Shown here piece by piece: positions 1-8,551 of a stretch of DNA of 64,000 nt (position 1 is the first letter of the stretch; every line of letters begins with the position of its first letter). Made by a program: the position numbers and the translations under genes. The notes under the pieces were generated by a model that had not been told where the DNA came from, made no database searches, and worked only from the letters and a program-made list of their open reading frames with translations. The DNA is from Ectopseudomonas chengduensis (GTDB lineage: Bacteria > Pseudomonadota > Gammaproteobacteria > Pseudomonadales > Pseudomonadaceae): contig NZ_FMZQ01000002.1 of NCBI RefSeq assembly GCF_900102635.1, forward strand, positions 1 to 64,000, read 5' to 3'.

Positions 1-93
1 GCTCAAAAATTGAGCAGAAGCAGTTGAACACCTGGGTCAGTTTTCAGTCGGCAGAACAGCCTCTACTGGGTCAGTTTTCGGTCAGCGGCAACA
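1..93. mobile_element. Possible right end of an IS21-like element (cut by window edge)
   Basis: Two near-identical direct repeats beginning CTGGGTCAGTTTTC lie at about 32-53 and 66-87, 34 bp apart. Repeated GGTCAGTTTT blocks near the termini are, from memory, typical of IS21-family ends. A short open frame entering from the left edge stops at 25-27 (last residues AQKLSRSS) and could be the tail of an IstB-like gene, but eight residues identify nothing. An element end near position 93 (GGCAACA) is a guess. No transposase sequence is in the window. Confidence 0.3.
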
Positions 94-132
94 GCTGTAC
101 TTCCTGTTCAGAGCAGCGAGGGAGTTCTGGAG

Positions 133-222
133 GTGATAACCGGCACTGTTGAAGCCATGATCGACGGAGTCGTAGCAGTTATCGAAGGTATAACAAGTGC
201 GATTGCTAGCTTGTTCAGTTAG
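133..222 (+). CDS. Candidate 29-aa amphipathic small peptide
   Basis: A GTG start at 133 is preceded by a strong GAGGGAG Shine-Dalgarno sequence at 118-124 with 8-nt spacing. The frame runs 29 codons to TAG at 220-222. The product has no lysine or arginine. Its pattern of Val/Ile/Ala/Leu with Glu, Asp and Ser (for example GVVAVIEGITSAIASLFS at the C-terminus) would form one hydrophobic, amphipathic helix. I do not recognise it. It could be a membrane-active or toxin-like small peptide, or a chance frame next to a mobile-element end. An alternative internal ATG is at 157. Bases 223-304 hold no feature I can support. Confidence 0.25.
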   Translation: MITGTVEAMIDGVVAVIEGITSAIASLFS

Positions 223-304
223 AAATGGAGAGCAGCTAGTTCAAACCGGCTCGCTGGTTCCGGCTAAAGCCTGACCCTTAACCAATACGCTATTGAACCT
301 CTAA

Positions 305-910
305 ATGACCCCTCTGCCATCATCCTGGGCTCGCGCCTGGTCAGATCTCGGCCTACAGCCTCCGCCTGGTCTGTTCGAGCAGCTCGTTCGTGCCTATGAG
401 GAGCCGCAGCGGCACTATCACTCGCTGCAACACCTGCGCGAATGCCTGATGCATTTCGAGCAGGCGCGGCACCTGGCGCAGCAGCCGGGGGAGGTGGCCA
501 TCGCGCTCTGGTTCCATGACGCCATCTACGACGTGCGCGGCAAAGATAACGAGCGCCTGAGTGCAGATTGGGCCATCCGGGTGCTGGCGAGCAGTCACGC
601 CAGCCAGTTGACGTTGGCGCGGGTCGAGCAACTGATCATGGTCACCCGGCATGATGCGACGCCGAGCGAACCGGATGAGCAGTTGCTGGTGGATATCGAC
701 CTGGCCATTCTCGGCGCCACGCCGGAGCGTTTCGCCGAATACGACGCTCAGGTGCGCGCCGAGTACGCCTGGGTGCCGGGCTTTGTCTATCGCATGAAGC
801 GGCGCAGCGTTCTTCAGTCATTTCTGGCGCGCCCAACTATCTACAGCACGGATCATTTCAGGGCGCGCCATGAGGCACAGGCTCGGATCAATCTAGCTGG
901 CGTGATTTGA
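305..910 (+). CDS. HD-superfamily predicted metal-dependent phosphohydrolase
   Basis: The 201-residue soluble protein resembles the COG4339 group of predicted HD-superfamily hydrolases. Visible metal-site motifs are RHYHSLQHL at about 37-45, the HD pair inside ALWFHDAIYD (71-72) and a C-terminal Asp-rich segment LLVDIDLAILG (about 127-137). There is no signal peptide or membrane segment. The substrate is unknown; family members are assumed to cleave phosphoesters of nucleotides or related compounds. The ATG at 305 has no strong Shine-Dalgarno sequence, so the start is only moderately sure. The next gene, a diguanylate cyclase, begins 85 bp downstream in the same direction; no functional link is evident. 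Confidence 0.8.
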   Translation: MTPLPSSWARAWSDLGLQPPPGLFEQLVRAYEEPQRHYHSLQHLRECLMHFEQARHLAQQPGEVAIALWFHDAIYDVRGKDNERLSADWAIRVLASSHASQLTLARVEQLIMVTRHDATPSEPDEQLLVDIDLAILGATPERFAEYDAQVRAEYAWVPGFVYRMKRRSVLQSFLARPTIYSTDHFRARHEAQARINLAGVI

Positions 911-995
911 CAGGAGATTGAGCCAGGTCTGCATCGCATTCGCCGCGACAAGCGTTCTATGCTGTGAATAGTGGCCATTCGACAGGGGAGCGAAC

Positions 996-2093
996 GTGCC
1001 GTTGTTCAACGCCTTGCTGCGTGCGCTTGACCCTTTGCATGGAGTGCCTGAAGCGACTCGGCAGGCGTTTGAGTGCTGGTATCTGCAGGCGAAGATTCCG
1101 CAGATTCGCTACGTCGCTTTTCTGACCACGGCGCTGTATCTGATCTATGCCGCCATCGAGCAGAATGTCGAGACCGATCAGCCTTTCGCGCGGCTCATAG
1201 TCCATGCGCTGCTGGTGCCGGCAGCATTGCTGGCCATCGGGCTGCTGAGTTTCCAGCCAAGGCGGCAACCCTTGATGCTGGGGTTGCTGTCACTCGCGCC
1301 CATTATCTCGGTGCTGTCCAATCTCTACTTCAATTTCGGCTCACCGCGTTTTGCCTTTTACGCGCCGGAAATCTATCTCAACCTGATGTGGACCTTCGCT
1401 ATCTCAGGGCTGGCGCTCAAGCGTGCCATGGCTACCGCATTGTTCTCACTGGCCGCGATTATGCTGGTCACGCTCGAGCACTCGCTGACGCCCGGCATGC
1501 AGCGCCTGCACCTGATCTGGATTCTTGCGTCATTCTCCTTCGGCCTGCTCAGCGCCTTTCTTCTGGAAAAGGCGCACAAACACATGTTCCTGCATCAGGA
1601 CAGCCTGGCCCTCAGCGCCAGTGTCGACAGCCTGACCGGGCTGTGGAATCGTTCGCGCACGCTGCATTTTCTGATCGAGGAAGTCGCGCGGGCCAATCGC
1701 TACGGCACGCCGTTCTCGGTGGTGCTGATCGACATCGACCACTTCAAGAGCGTCAACGATACTCATGGCCATGCGGTGGGGGACAGTGTGCTGCGCCAGT
1801 TCGCCGGGCTGCTGCGCGACGGCGTGCGAGTGATGGACAAGGTCGGGCGGCTTGGCGGCGAGGAGTTTCTCATCATCCTGCCGGAGATCGATGCTGCCCA
1901 CGCAGAGCAGGCGGTGCAGACCCTGCAAAAACGTATCAACGGCTTTTCCTTCGACCGGGTGCAACGCAAAAGCGCCAGTTTCGGCATTGCCGAATATCGT
2001 CCTGGCGAAAGCCTGGATTGCCTGATGGAGCGTGCGGATCAGGCGATGTACCGCGCCAAGGCCAATGGCCGTGACCGTATCGAGATACTGTGA
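996..2093 (+). CDS. Membrane-anchored GGDEF diguanylate cyclase
   Basis: The 365-residue protein is predicted to make cyclic di-GMP from two GTP at the inner membrane. Residues about 39-190 carry about six hydrophobic segments forming a membrane sensor region of no named family that I can assign. The GGDEF domain follows: DSLTGLWNR at 211-219 marks its start, and the active-site loop reads GGEEF at 287-291. The inhibitory I-site RxxD is present as RVMD at 278-281, exactly five residues before GGEEF, so product feedback inhibition is expected. No EAL domain is fused. The start is GTG, chosen for the AGGGGAG sequence just upstream. The signal sensed is unknown. Confidence 0.9.
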   Translation: MPLFNALLRALDPLHGVPEATRQAFECWYLQAKIPQIRYVAFLTTALYLIYAAIEQNVETDQPFARLIVHALLVPAALLAIGLLSFQPRRQPLMLGLLSLAPIISVLSNLYFNFGSPRFAFYAPEIYLNLMWTFAISGLALKRAMATALFSLAAIMLVTLEHSLTPGMQRLHLIWILASFSFGLLSAFLLEKAHKHMFLHQDSLALSASVDSLTGLWNRSRTLHFLIEEVARANRYGTPFSVVLIDIDHFKSVNDTHGHAVGDSVLRQFAGLLRDGVRVMDKVGRLGGEEFLIILPEIDAAHAEQAVQTLQKRINGFSFDRVQRKSASFGIAEYRPGESLDCLMERADQAMYRAKANGRDRIEIL

Positions 2094-2163
2094 GTGCTTG
2101 GGCCTGAACCGCTCATGTGCGGCTCTGGTCGAAACCGCTGCAACCCTTCCCTTGGAGACCACC

Positions 2164-2529
2164 ATGCACAGAACTGCGCACTTTCTTCTCGCGGCTGCGG
2201 CCGTTCCCCTGCTGCTTGCCGGCTGCGCCAGGTCGTCCGGTGAGCAGGATGCCAGAGTGACCGAGCAATGGTTGGGGCGCTGGAACGGGCCCGAGGGTAC
2301 CTACCTGGATATCAGTGGCACGCCGGCCGACTACCGCCTGACCATCGCCAACCTCGACGGCCCGCGTCGCTTCGTCGGCCGTGCGCAGGGTGCGAAGATC
2401 GTCTTCGTGCGCGATGGCGTGGTGGAGAGCATCAGCGCCACCGACGGCGAAGCTACCGGCATGAAATGGCTGTTGGATAAACAGAACTGCCTGACCGTGC
2501 GCAGCGGTGAGGGTTATTGCCGCGACTGA
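2164..2529 (+). CDS. Small putative lipoprotein
   Basis: The 121-residue protein begins with a short charged N-terminus, a hydrophobic run and the lipobox LLAGC, so it should be processed by signal peptidase II and lipid-anchored. The ATG at 2164 is preferred over in-frame upstream codons because a GGAG sequence lies just before it and the lipobox then falls at the right distance. The mature part has a WLGRWNGPEGTY segment and ends with two cysteines (KQNCLTV and GYCRD) that could form a disulfide. I do not recognise a named family. It sits 54 bp upstream of sbcC. Confidence 0.7.
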   Translation: MHRTAHFLLAAAAVPLLLAGCARSSGEQDARVTEQWLGRWNGPEGTYLDISGTPADYRLTIANLDGPRRFVGRAQGAKIVFVRDGVVESISATDGEATGMKWLLDKQNCLTVRSGEGYCRD

Positions 2530-2582
2530 ATCGTTACCGGGATATGCCAGAATGACGGCCTTCAACGGCTTACGACCTGTGC

Positions 2583-5500
2583 ATGAAAATCCTCAGCCTG
2601 CGCCTCAAGAACCTCAATTCCCTCAAGGGCGAGTGGAAGATCGACTTCGCTGCCGAGCCTTTCGCCGGTAGCGGCCTGTTCGCCATCACCGGGCCGACCG
2701 GTGCGGGCAAGACCACCTTGCTCGACGCCATTTGCCTGGCCCTGTACCACCGCACGCCGCGCATGAGCACGCTGTCGGCCAGTGGCAACGAGCTGATGAC
2801 GCGGCATACCGCCGACTGCCTGGCCGAGGTCGAGTTCGAGGTCAAGGGGCAGGGCTACCGCGCCTTCTGGAGCCAGCGCCGCGCGCGGGACAAGGTCGAC
2901 GGTGCGTTGCAGGCGCCCAAGGTCGAGCTGGCGCATATCGCCGATGGTGAAATTCTCACCGACAAGATTCGCGAGAAGGAAAGTCTCACCGCCGAGCTGA
3001 CCGGCCTCGATTTCGAGCGCTTCACCAAGTCCATGCTGCTGGCCCAGGGCGGCTTTGCGGCGTTTCTCGAAGCCAATGCCAACCAGCGCGCGGAGCTGCT
3101 GGAGGAACTGACCGGCACTGAGGTGTATGGGCAGATATCCCAACAGGTCTACGAGCGTACCAAGGCTGCCGAACAGGCACTCAATCTGCTGAAAAGCCGC
3201 GCCCAGGGCATGGAGTTGCTCGACGAAGCGCAGCGCGCCGAGCTGCAGGCCGAGCAGCAGCGTCTGAGCTTGGAGGAGTCGCCGCTGCTGGCCCGGCAGC
3301 AAGCTCTGCAAAGCCAGCGCCGTTGGCGTGAGGCGCTACAGCAGGCCGAGCAGCAACGGGAGCAGGCGCGACTCGGACTGGAGCAGGCCCAGCTGGCTCG
3401 TAACGAGGCAGCCGGTGAACTGCAGCGCCTGGCCGCCAGTGAGCCGGCAGCTCGATTGCAGCCGCTGTATCTGGCCTGGCAGCAGGCGCAGCAGGACAGG
3501 CAGCAGGCACAGCAGGTGCTGGATGACCTGCATCAGCAGCAACGCCACAGCACCGAGCGCGAGCACCAGCAACTCTGGCTGGCCAGCCGCTATGCCCAGC
3601 AAAGCCTGAGCCTGCGTCACGCGGAGCTGCAGCGTCTGGCCGGGCAGCGTGAAACGCTGCACGCACGCATGAGCGCTGCGCCGCAACGGGAACGCCTGGG
3701 CGAGCTTCTGGGTAGTTGGCGTGTGCAGTTCGATCAGCGCGGGCAACTGCTCAAGGAGCAACAGGCACTGCACGCACGCATGGCGCAGGAGGGTGAACAG
3801 CTCGCCGCCTTGCAGCAGCAGCGTGATCAGCTCGGTGTGCAGCAGGCCGACGCGCTGAAGCGGCTGGAGGATGCGCGCGCCAGCGAGGCCAGACAGCAGA
3901 GCGAGCTGCAGGCCCTGCTGGGCGAGGGCGACGAGGCTGGACTGCGCCAGCGTTGGCAGCGACTGCAAGTGCAAGGGCGCGTATTGGATCGTCTGGAGCA
4001 GCTGGCGCAGAGCCGCGAGCAAACGGCTGCACAGATAGCCGAGTTGACCCCGCGTCTGGCTCAGTTGCAGCAACAGCACACCCGCAAGAACGATGAAATC
4101 ACCGGCCTGCGCGAGCGCTACAAGGCGCTCAAGCAACAGCAGGCCGACAAGGAAAAGCTGCTGGAGCAGGAGCAGCGCATTCAGGATCTGGAAGCCTACC
4201 GCGCCCAGCTGCAGCCGGGCGAAGCCTGCCCGTTGTGTGGTTCGCTCGAGCATCCGGCGGTCAGTCAGTACCAGGCGCTCAACGTCTCTGCCACGCGCCA
4301 GGCGCTGGAGCAGTGCCGCAACGAACTGGCGCAACTGGAAAGCCAGGGCGGCATTCTGCGTGACGAGCTGACCCGGCTGGTCACGCAGATCGCTCAGGTT
4401 CAGCAGCAACTGGAGCAGGCGAGCCAGCAGGCCGCCCAGCAGGACGCGCAATGGCAGCAGCAACTGACCGAGCAGGCCTTGCAGCTTTCTGACGGTGCCG
4501 CTTTGTGCGAATTGCAGCGCCAGCATGAGCAGAGTCTGACGCATCTGCAGACGCGACTCGCCTCGGTCGAGGCCGGGCAGGCGCAACTGGCACAGGCGCG
4601 TGGTGCGCGTGAAGTGGCCGAGCGGGCGTTGACTGATGCGCAGCAGCGCCAGGCGCTACTGGCGCGTGATGAGGAGAACCTGCAGGCGCGACAAGCCGAG
4701 CAGGGCCAGGACCTGCAGCGTTTGCAGCAGGCGCTTCGGCATCACGAGCAAGTGCTGCTGAGCAGTCTTGAGGGCTTTGCTGTTGAGTTGCCATCGGACG
4801 CTGGCCTCTGGCTTGACGAGCAGGAGCAGGCCTGGCGCGACTGGCAGCAGGCCCAGGCGCAGGATCAGCAACTGCAGGAGCAGCAGCGCGAGGCGCAGCG
4901 CCTGCTCGCCGACGCCGAGACACAGGCCGGGCACTGGCAACAGCGCTGGCAGGACGAAGGTGCGCTGACGCTGGCTGAACCCGAGCCATCGGCACAGCCG
5001 CAACTGGCGTTGAATGAAGCCGCCAACAGCCTGGCCAGTGCCCAGCGCGAAAGCGATGCGTTGCGCGGCCGCGTGCAGAGTCAGCAGACCTTGTTGCTGC
5101 AGCTGCAGCAACGCTCGAGCGAAGCCGAGCAGCACTGGCTGACGGCTCTGACGGCCAGTCCTTTCAGCGATCTTGCGGCGTTTCTCGCCGCGCTGCTGGA
5201 AGAGGGCGAGCGAGAGCGTCTGGCGGCTTTGCAGGCACGTGTGGAGCGTGCCTTGACCGAGGCTTCGACACTGTTGGCTGCCGCCGACGCGCAGCTGCAG
5301 CAGCTCAGCGCCACGCCGCAGACAGAGCTGGCGCTTGGTGAACTGGATGAGCAGTTGCAGGTACTGCAGAGCGAATTGCGTGCACTGAGCCAGCGCCAGG
5401 GCGAGCTGCGTGCGCAGTTGCAGGCCGACGAGACGCGGCGCAGCAGCCAGCAGGCGCTGTTCGCCGAAATCAGTGCGCAGGAGAGTGAGCAGCGCCTGTG

Positions 5501-6017
5501 GCAACAGCTCAACGGCCTGATCGGCTCGGCCGACGGCGCCAAGTTCCGCAAGTTCGCCCAGGGCCTGACCCTCGATCACCTGATCCATCTGGCCAATCGC
5601 CAACTGACGCGCCTGCACGGCCGCTACCAGTTGGCGCGCAAGGGTAGCGGCGAACTCGAGCTGGAGGTGTGCGACACCTGGCAGGCTGATGTGGCGCGCG
5701 ACTGCCGTACGCTGTCCGGTGGCGAGAGTTTCCTGGTCAGCCTGGCGCTGGCCTTGGCGCTGTCCGATCTGGTCAGCCACAAGACCAGCATCGACTCGCT
5801 GTTTCTCGATGAGGGGTTCGGCACCCTGGACGGCGAGACGCTGGAGGTGGCCCTGGATGCGCTGGACAACCTCAATGCCAGCGGCAAGACCATCGGTGTG
5901 ATCAGCCATGTCGAGGCGATGAAGGAGCGTATTCCCGTGCAGTTGCGGGTGCACAAGGGCGTCGGCCTGGGCTACAGCCGACTCGATGCGCATTTTGCAG
6001 TGAAGGAAGGAGCATAG
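2583..6017 (+). CDS. sbcC: SbcC-type nuclease ATPase subunit (Rad50 homologue)
   Basis: The 1144-residue SMC-like ATPase would, with SbcD, form the nuclease that opens hairpins and processes DNA ends and palindromes. Visible parts in order: N-terminal Walker A GPTGAGKTT (37-45); long Gln/Glu/Ala-rich coiled coil (about 180-950); zinc-hook motif CPLC at about 549-552; the ABC signature LSGGESF (about 1044); and Walker B SLFLDEGFGTLD (about 1072-1083). Length fits the family. The nuclease partner sbcD normally lies directly upstream; here the upstream neighbours are a lipoprotein and a diguanylate cyclase, so SbcD must be encoded elsewhere or be missing. The TAG stop shares its last base with the GTG of the next gene. 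Confidence 0.93.
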   Translation: MKILSLRLKNLNSLKGEWKIDFAAEPFAGSGLFAITGPTGAGKTTLLDAICLALYHRTPRMSTLSASGNELMTRHTADCLAEVEFEVKGQGYRAFWSQRRARDKVDGALQAPKVELAHIADGEILTDKIREKESLTAELTGLDFERFTKSMLLAQGGFAAFLEANANQRAELLEELTGTEVYGQISQQVYERTKAAEQALNLLKSRAQGMELLDEAQRAELQAEQQRLSLEESPLLARQQALQSQRRWREALQQAEQQREQARLGLEQAQLARNEAAGELQRLAASEPAARLQPLYLAWQQAQQDRQQAQQVLDDLHQQQRHSTEREHQQLWLASRYAQQSLSLRHAELQRLAGQRETLHARMSAAPQRERLGELLGSWRVQFDQRGQLLKEQQALHARMAQEGEQLAALQQQRDQLGVQQADALKRLEDARASEARQQSELQALLGEGDEAGLRQRWQRLQVQGRVLDRLEQLAQSREQTAAQIAELTPRLAQLQQQHTRKNDEITGLRERYKALKQQQADKEKLLEQEQRIQDLEAYRAQLQPGEACPLCGSLEHPAVSQYQALNVSATRQALEQCRNELAQLESQGGILRDELTRLVTQIAQVQQQLEQASQQAAQQDAQWQQQLTEQALQLSDGAALCELQRQHEQSLTHLQTRLASVEAGQAQLAQARGAREVAERALTDAQQRQALLARDEENLQARQAEQGQDLQRLQQALRHHEQVLLSSLEGFAVELPSDAGLWLDEQEQAWRDWQQAQAQDQQLQEQQREAQRLLADAETQAGHWQQRWQDEGALTLAEPEPSAQPQLALNEAANSLASAQRESDALRGRVQSQQTLLLQLQQRSSEAEQHWLTALTASPFSDLAAFLAALLEEGERERLAALQARVERALTEASTLLAAADAQLQQLSATPQTELALGELDEQLQVLQSELRALSQRQGELRAQLQADETRRSSQQALFAEISAQESEQRLWQQLNGLIGSADGAKFRKFAQGLTLDHLIHLANRQLTRLHGRYQLARKGSGELELEVCDTWQADVARDCRTLSGGESFLVSLALALALSDLVSHKTSIDSLFLDEGFGTLDGETLEVALDALDNLNASGKTIGVISHVEAMKERIPVQLRVHKGVGLGYSRLDAHFAVKEGA

Positions 6018-6562
6018 TGATGCTGATGCGAGCGAAGGATTCCACCCTGCTGTTGATCGATCTGCAGGAGCGGCTGCTGCCGGCCATCGACGGTGGCGCG
6101 GCGGTGATCGAGCAGGCCTCGTGGCTGGTGCGTGTGGCGCAGCGCCTGCACGTGCCGGTGATCGCTACCGAACAGTATCCCAAGGGCCTGGGCTATACCG
6201 AGGCAGGCCTGCATGAGCTGCTGCCGGGCGAGGGGCTAAGGGAGAAGATTCATTTCTCGGCGACCGCAGGAGAAGGGGTATTTGACTTACCGGGTGGTGA
6301 ACGCAAGCAGTTCATCGTCTGTGGCACGGAAACTCATGTCTGCGTGCTGCAGACGGTAATGGGCCTGCTGGCGGCCGGGCGTGAAGTGTTCGTGGTTGAC
6401 GAGGCAGTGGGATCGCGTCGGCCGCGTGACAAGGCACTGGGCCTGGCGCGCATGGAAGGTGCCGGGGCGGTGATCGTATCGCGTGAGATGGTCGCCTTCG
6501 AGTGGCTGGAGCGGGCCGGTACCGAGCTGTTTCGCGAGATCAGCAGCGGTTTTATTCGCTGA
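6017..6562 (+). CDS. Isochorismatase-family cysteine hydrolase
   Basis: The 181-residue protein has the isochorismatase-like hydrolase fold with the expected triad: Asp15 in LLIDLQE, Lys77 in REKIHFS and Cys109 in GTETHVCVLQT. The family contains nicotinamidases, isochorismatases and many uncharacterised amidases; the sequence resembles the small YcaC-like group and the substrate cannot be read. The start is GTG at 6017, overlapping the sbcC stop by one base, with GAAGGAAGGA just upstream; an ATG at 6020 is equally usable. The overlap implies translational coupling with sbcC, although no shared function is known. A palindromic repeat follows directly. Confidence 0.85.
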   Translation: MMLMRAKDSTLLLIDLQERLLPAIDGGAAVIEQASWLVRVAQRLHVPVIATEQYPKGLGYTEAGLHELLPGEGLREKIHFSATAGEGVFDLPGGERKQFIVCGTETHVCVLQTVMGLLAAGREVFVVDEAVGSRRPRDKALGLARMEGAGAVIVSREMVAFEWLERAGTELFREISSGFIR

Positions 6563-6564
6563 TT

Positions 6565-6626
6565 CGTAGCCCGGATGCAATCCGGGAATCTCTGCTAGCG
6601 CTGCCCCGGATTGCATCCGGGCTACG
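6565..6626. repeat. Dispersed palindrome, GTAGCCCGGATG type
   Basis: Two 22-bp arms (6565-6586 and 6605-6626) are near-perfect inverted copies around an 18-bp spacer, with outer ends CGTAGCCCGG and CCGGGCTACG. The element lies between two convergent genes and may act as a transcript end. Half-copies of related sequence occur at 53179-53201 and 53340-53361. The right arm supplies the stop codon of the minus-strand gene ending at 6622. Confidence 0.8.
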
Positions 6627-7410
6627 GGCTGGCCTGCTCCGGCACGGGCTGGTAGTGGCCGGCCTGTAGGGCGTCGAAGTACTGCTGGTAGCGGCCATCC
6701 TGGCGAAACTGCTGCAGCCGTGCGTCGAAGCGCTCGCGTAGTGTTTCACTCTGCGTCAGGCGTTTGGGCAGCATCAGATAGCTGAGGTTGACCAGCAGCG
6801 GTTTGGGGTGATGGGTGATGCGCTCGGCGTCCTCCCTGGAAAACTCGTTACGCAGCGCGGCGTAGCCGACGTTGAGCTCCTGCGGGTAGAGCACCACACG
6901 CTCCTTGAGCAGTTTCTCGAAGTTCTGCCGGTCACTGGAGACGCGTTCGATGCGCACTTTTTCCTTGGCGAGAAAGGCATCGAACGCCGGCCCATAGCTG
7001 TATTCCAGGCCGCCGCCGAGGGTCATGCCGCTGAGATCATCGAAGTGCCGCCAGTCGAAGGGCTGCGTTTTCAGGTGGAAGAACACGAACTGTTCATCGA
7101 GCAGTGGGGCGCTGAAGAGAAAGTCTGCCTCACGCTCGGTCTTGTGCATCCACACCGCCGTGGCGTCGTAACGGCCGGCGGCGGCTTCGGCGTAGGCGCG
7201 TGGCCAGGGCAGGAAGGTGAACTCGACGCGATAGCCTTCCTCGGCCAGCAGGTCGCTGATCAGATGAGCCACCGGCCCCTGGCGTTCGACCCTGGCGGAC
7301 AGATAGGGCGGCCATTCCCCGGCGCTGATACGTAGCAAAGGTGTCTCGACGGCCTCGAGAGGGCCGCAGCAGAACAGGCTAAACAGCACAATCAGCAGGC
7401 CGTGGCGCAT
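6622..7410 (-). CDS. Orphan periplasmic solute-binding protein (SBP_bac_3-like)
   Basis: The 262-residue protein has a signal peptide (about 20 residues, ending near PLEA) and a mature part starting with LRISAGEWPPYL, the usual opening of amino-acid-type extracellular binding proteins. The paired WPRAYAEAAAGRYDATAVW segment is also typical. The start at 7410 is chosen because a GAGG sequence precedes it and it places the signal peptide at the N-terminus; upstream in-frame codons would add 27 charged residues. No permease or ATPase gene is adjacent, so it may be a sensor-like or accessory binding protein. Its TAG stop lies inside the outer end of the palindrome. A similar gene lies divergently about 270 bp away. 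Confidence 0.82.
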   Translation of the reverse strand: MRHGLLIVLFSLFCCGPLEAVETPLLRISAGEWPPYLSARVERQGPVAHLISDLLAEEGYRVEFTFLPWPRAYAEAAAGRYDATAVWMHKTEREADFLFSAPLLDEQFVFFHLKTQPFDWRHFDDLSGMTLGGGLEYSYGPAFDAFLAKEKVRIERVSSDRQNFEKLLKERVVLYPQELNVGYAALRNEFSREDAERITHHPKPLLVNLSYLMLPKRLTQSETLRERFDARLQQFRQDGRYQQYFDALQAGHYQPVPEQASP

Positions 7411-7684
7411 CTGTAGTCCTCGACAGCTCGGGCAACAGGATGATGGCACTTTAATCGTTTTGCCCTGTTGATCCCAGTCATGCTCCCGCATACGAGGCAG
7501 TGGAATGATTCAAGCCTAGCGTCTGGCTTCGCTCTGTGCCGGGGAGTCGTTTGCCAGGTGGCGCCTCCAGGTGCTGCAGACGGCTTTGGGCGAATATGCC
7601 TATGCTTGGAGCAGGACAAGAAGTCGGTGGCAAACCGCGGATCGAATGCCCATCGTCAGGCATTCCGGTGATGGAGTCTGTTTT

Positions 7685-8464
7685 TTGCACAAAGCGCTGC
7701 ATTACTGCCTGCTCTGGCTGCTGGCCGGCACCTGTTATGGCAGCCAGCCAACCTTGACGTTCTGTCATGAGGATCAGAACGCCTACCCTTGGGTGATGAC
7801 CGATGGCACAGGACTCAATCTGGAGTTGCTCGACCTGGTACAGCAGGCGCTAAAACTGCAGGTGGTATACGTGGCGGTGCCCTGGAGGCGCTGTCTTTCA
7901 GGCATGCAGCAGGGGCTCTACGACGGTGCCTTCGCCGCCAGCTTCAAACTCGAGCGCCAGCAGATGGGCCGGTACCCCACCGATGCTGGTGGCCGCCCGG
8001 ATGCGCTCAGGCGGTTGCACACTTCGCGTTATACCCTGTATCGCCGCATCGGCAGCGCGGTGTCCTGGGATGGCCAGCGTTTCACTCATGTGACTGGCCG
8101 CGTCGGCTCGCTCAGCGGTTTTTCCATTCGCGATCTGCTGCTGGCCCACGGGCTGGAGGTGGACGAGTCAAGCCGCGACCCACTGGCATTGTTGCAGATG
8201 CTGGTGCACGGCCGAGTCGATGCTGTCGCCCTGCAGACCATGCGCGGTGATTTCGTCTTGCAAGCCAACCCGCAACTGGCTCAGCAGGTGGAAAAATTGC
8301 CGCAGCTGCTCGAGGAAAAGCCCTATTACCTGATGCTGTCCAACGCGCTGCTGATGCGCGACCCCAAGTTGGCCGAGCGGATCTGGAGCGAGGTTCAGCG
8401 TCAGCGTGAATCAGCGACCTATCAGGCTCGCGTAGAGGCTTACCTGGCGCAGCCCGGCCATTGA
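7685..8464 (+). CDS. Orphan periplasmic solute-binding protein
   Basis: This is a second protein of the extracellular solute-binding type, about 259 residues. A hydrophobic signal peptide (HYCLLWLLAGTCYG) precedes a mature part starting LTFCHEDQNAYPW, and PWRRCLSGMQQGLYDGAFAA corresponds to the family's first lobe. I favour the TTG at 7685 because GGAG at 7673-7676 lies 8 nt upstream and the signal peptide then starts at once; an ATG at 7646 in the same frame would add 13 residues. It is divergent from the binding protein at 6622-7410, and the roughly 270 bp between them hold no gene. No transport partners are nearby, so its ligand is unknown. Confidence 0.75.
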   Translation: MHKALHYCLLWLLAGTCYGSQPTLTFCHEDQNAYPWVMTDGTGLNLELLDLVQQALKLQVVYVAVPWRRCLSGMQQGLYDGAFAASFKLERQQMGRYPTDAGGRPDALRRLHTSRYTLYRRIGSAVSWDGQRFTHVTGRVGSLSGFSIRDLLLAHGLEVDESSRDPLALLQMLVHGRVDAVALQTMRGDFVLQANPQLAQQVEKLPQLLEEKPYYLMLSNALLMRDPKLAERIWSEVQRQRESATYQARVEAYLAQPGH

Positions 8465-8551
8465 GGAAAATTTGCCCGGGCTATTCCCGCGCCGCCTCGG
8501 CATCGCTAGAGTCCGCTCCTTCTCACATGCATCCGTTCGGGTGAATCGCGC

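Noticed and set aside
28-222. A longer frame continuous with the 29-codon peptide, running back through the repeat blocks
   Set aside because: There is no start codon with a ribosome site, and the upstream part is repeat DNA.
3336-5993. Long Leu/Gln-rich frames on the minus strand opposite sbcC
   Set aside because: They mirror the Gln/Glu/Leu codons of the SbcC coiled coil; no homology or ribosome site.
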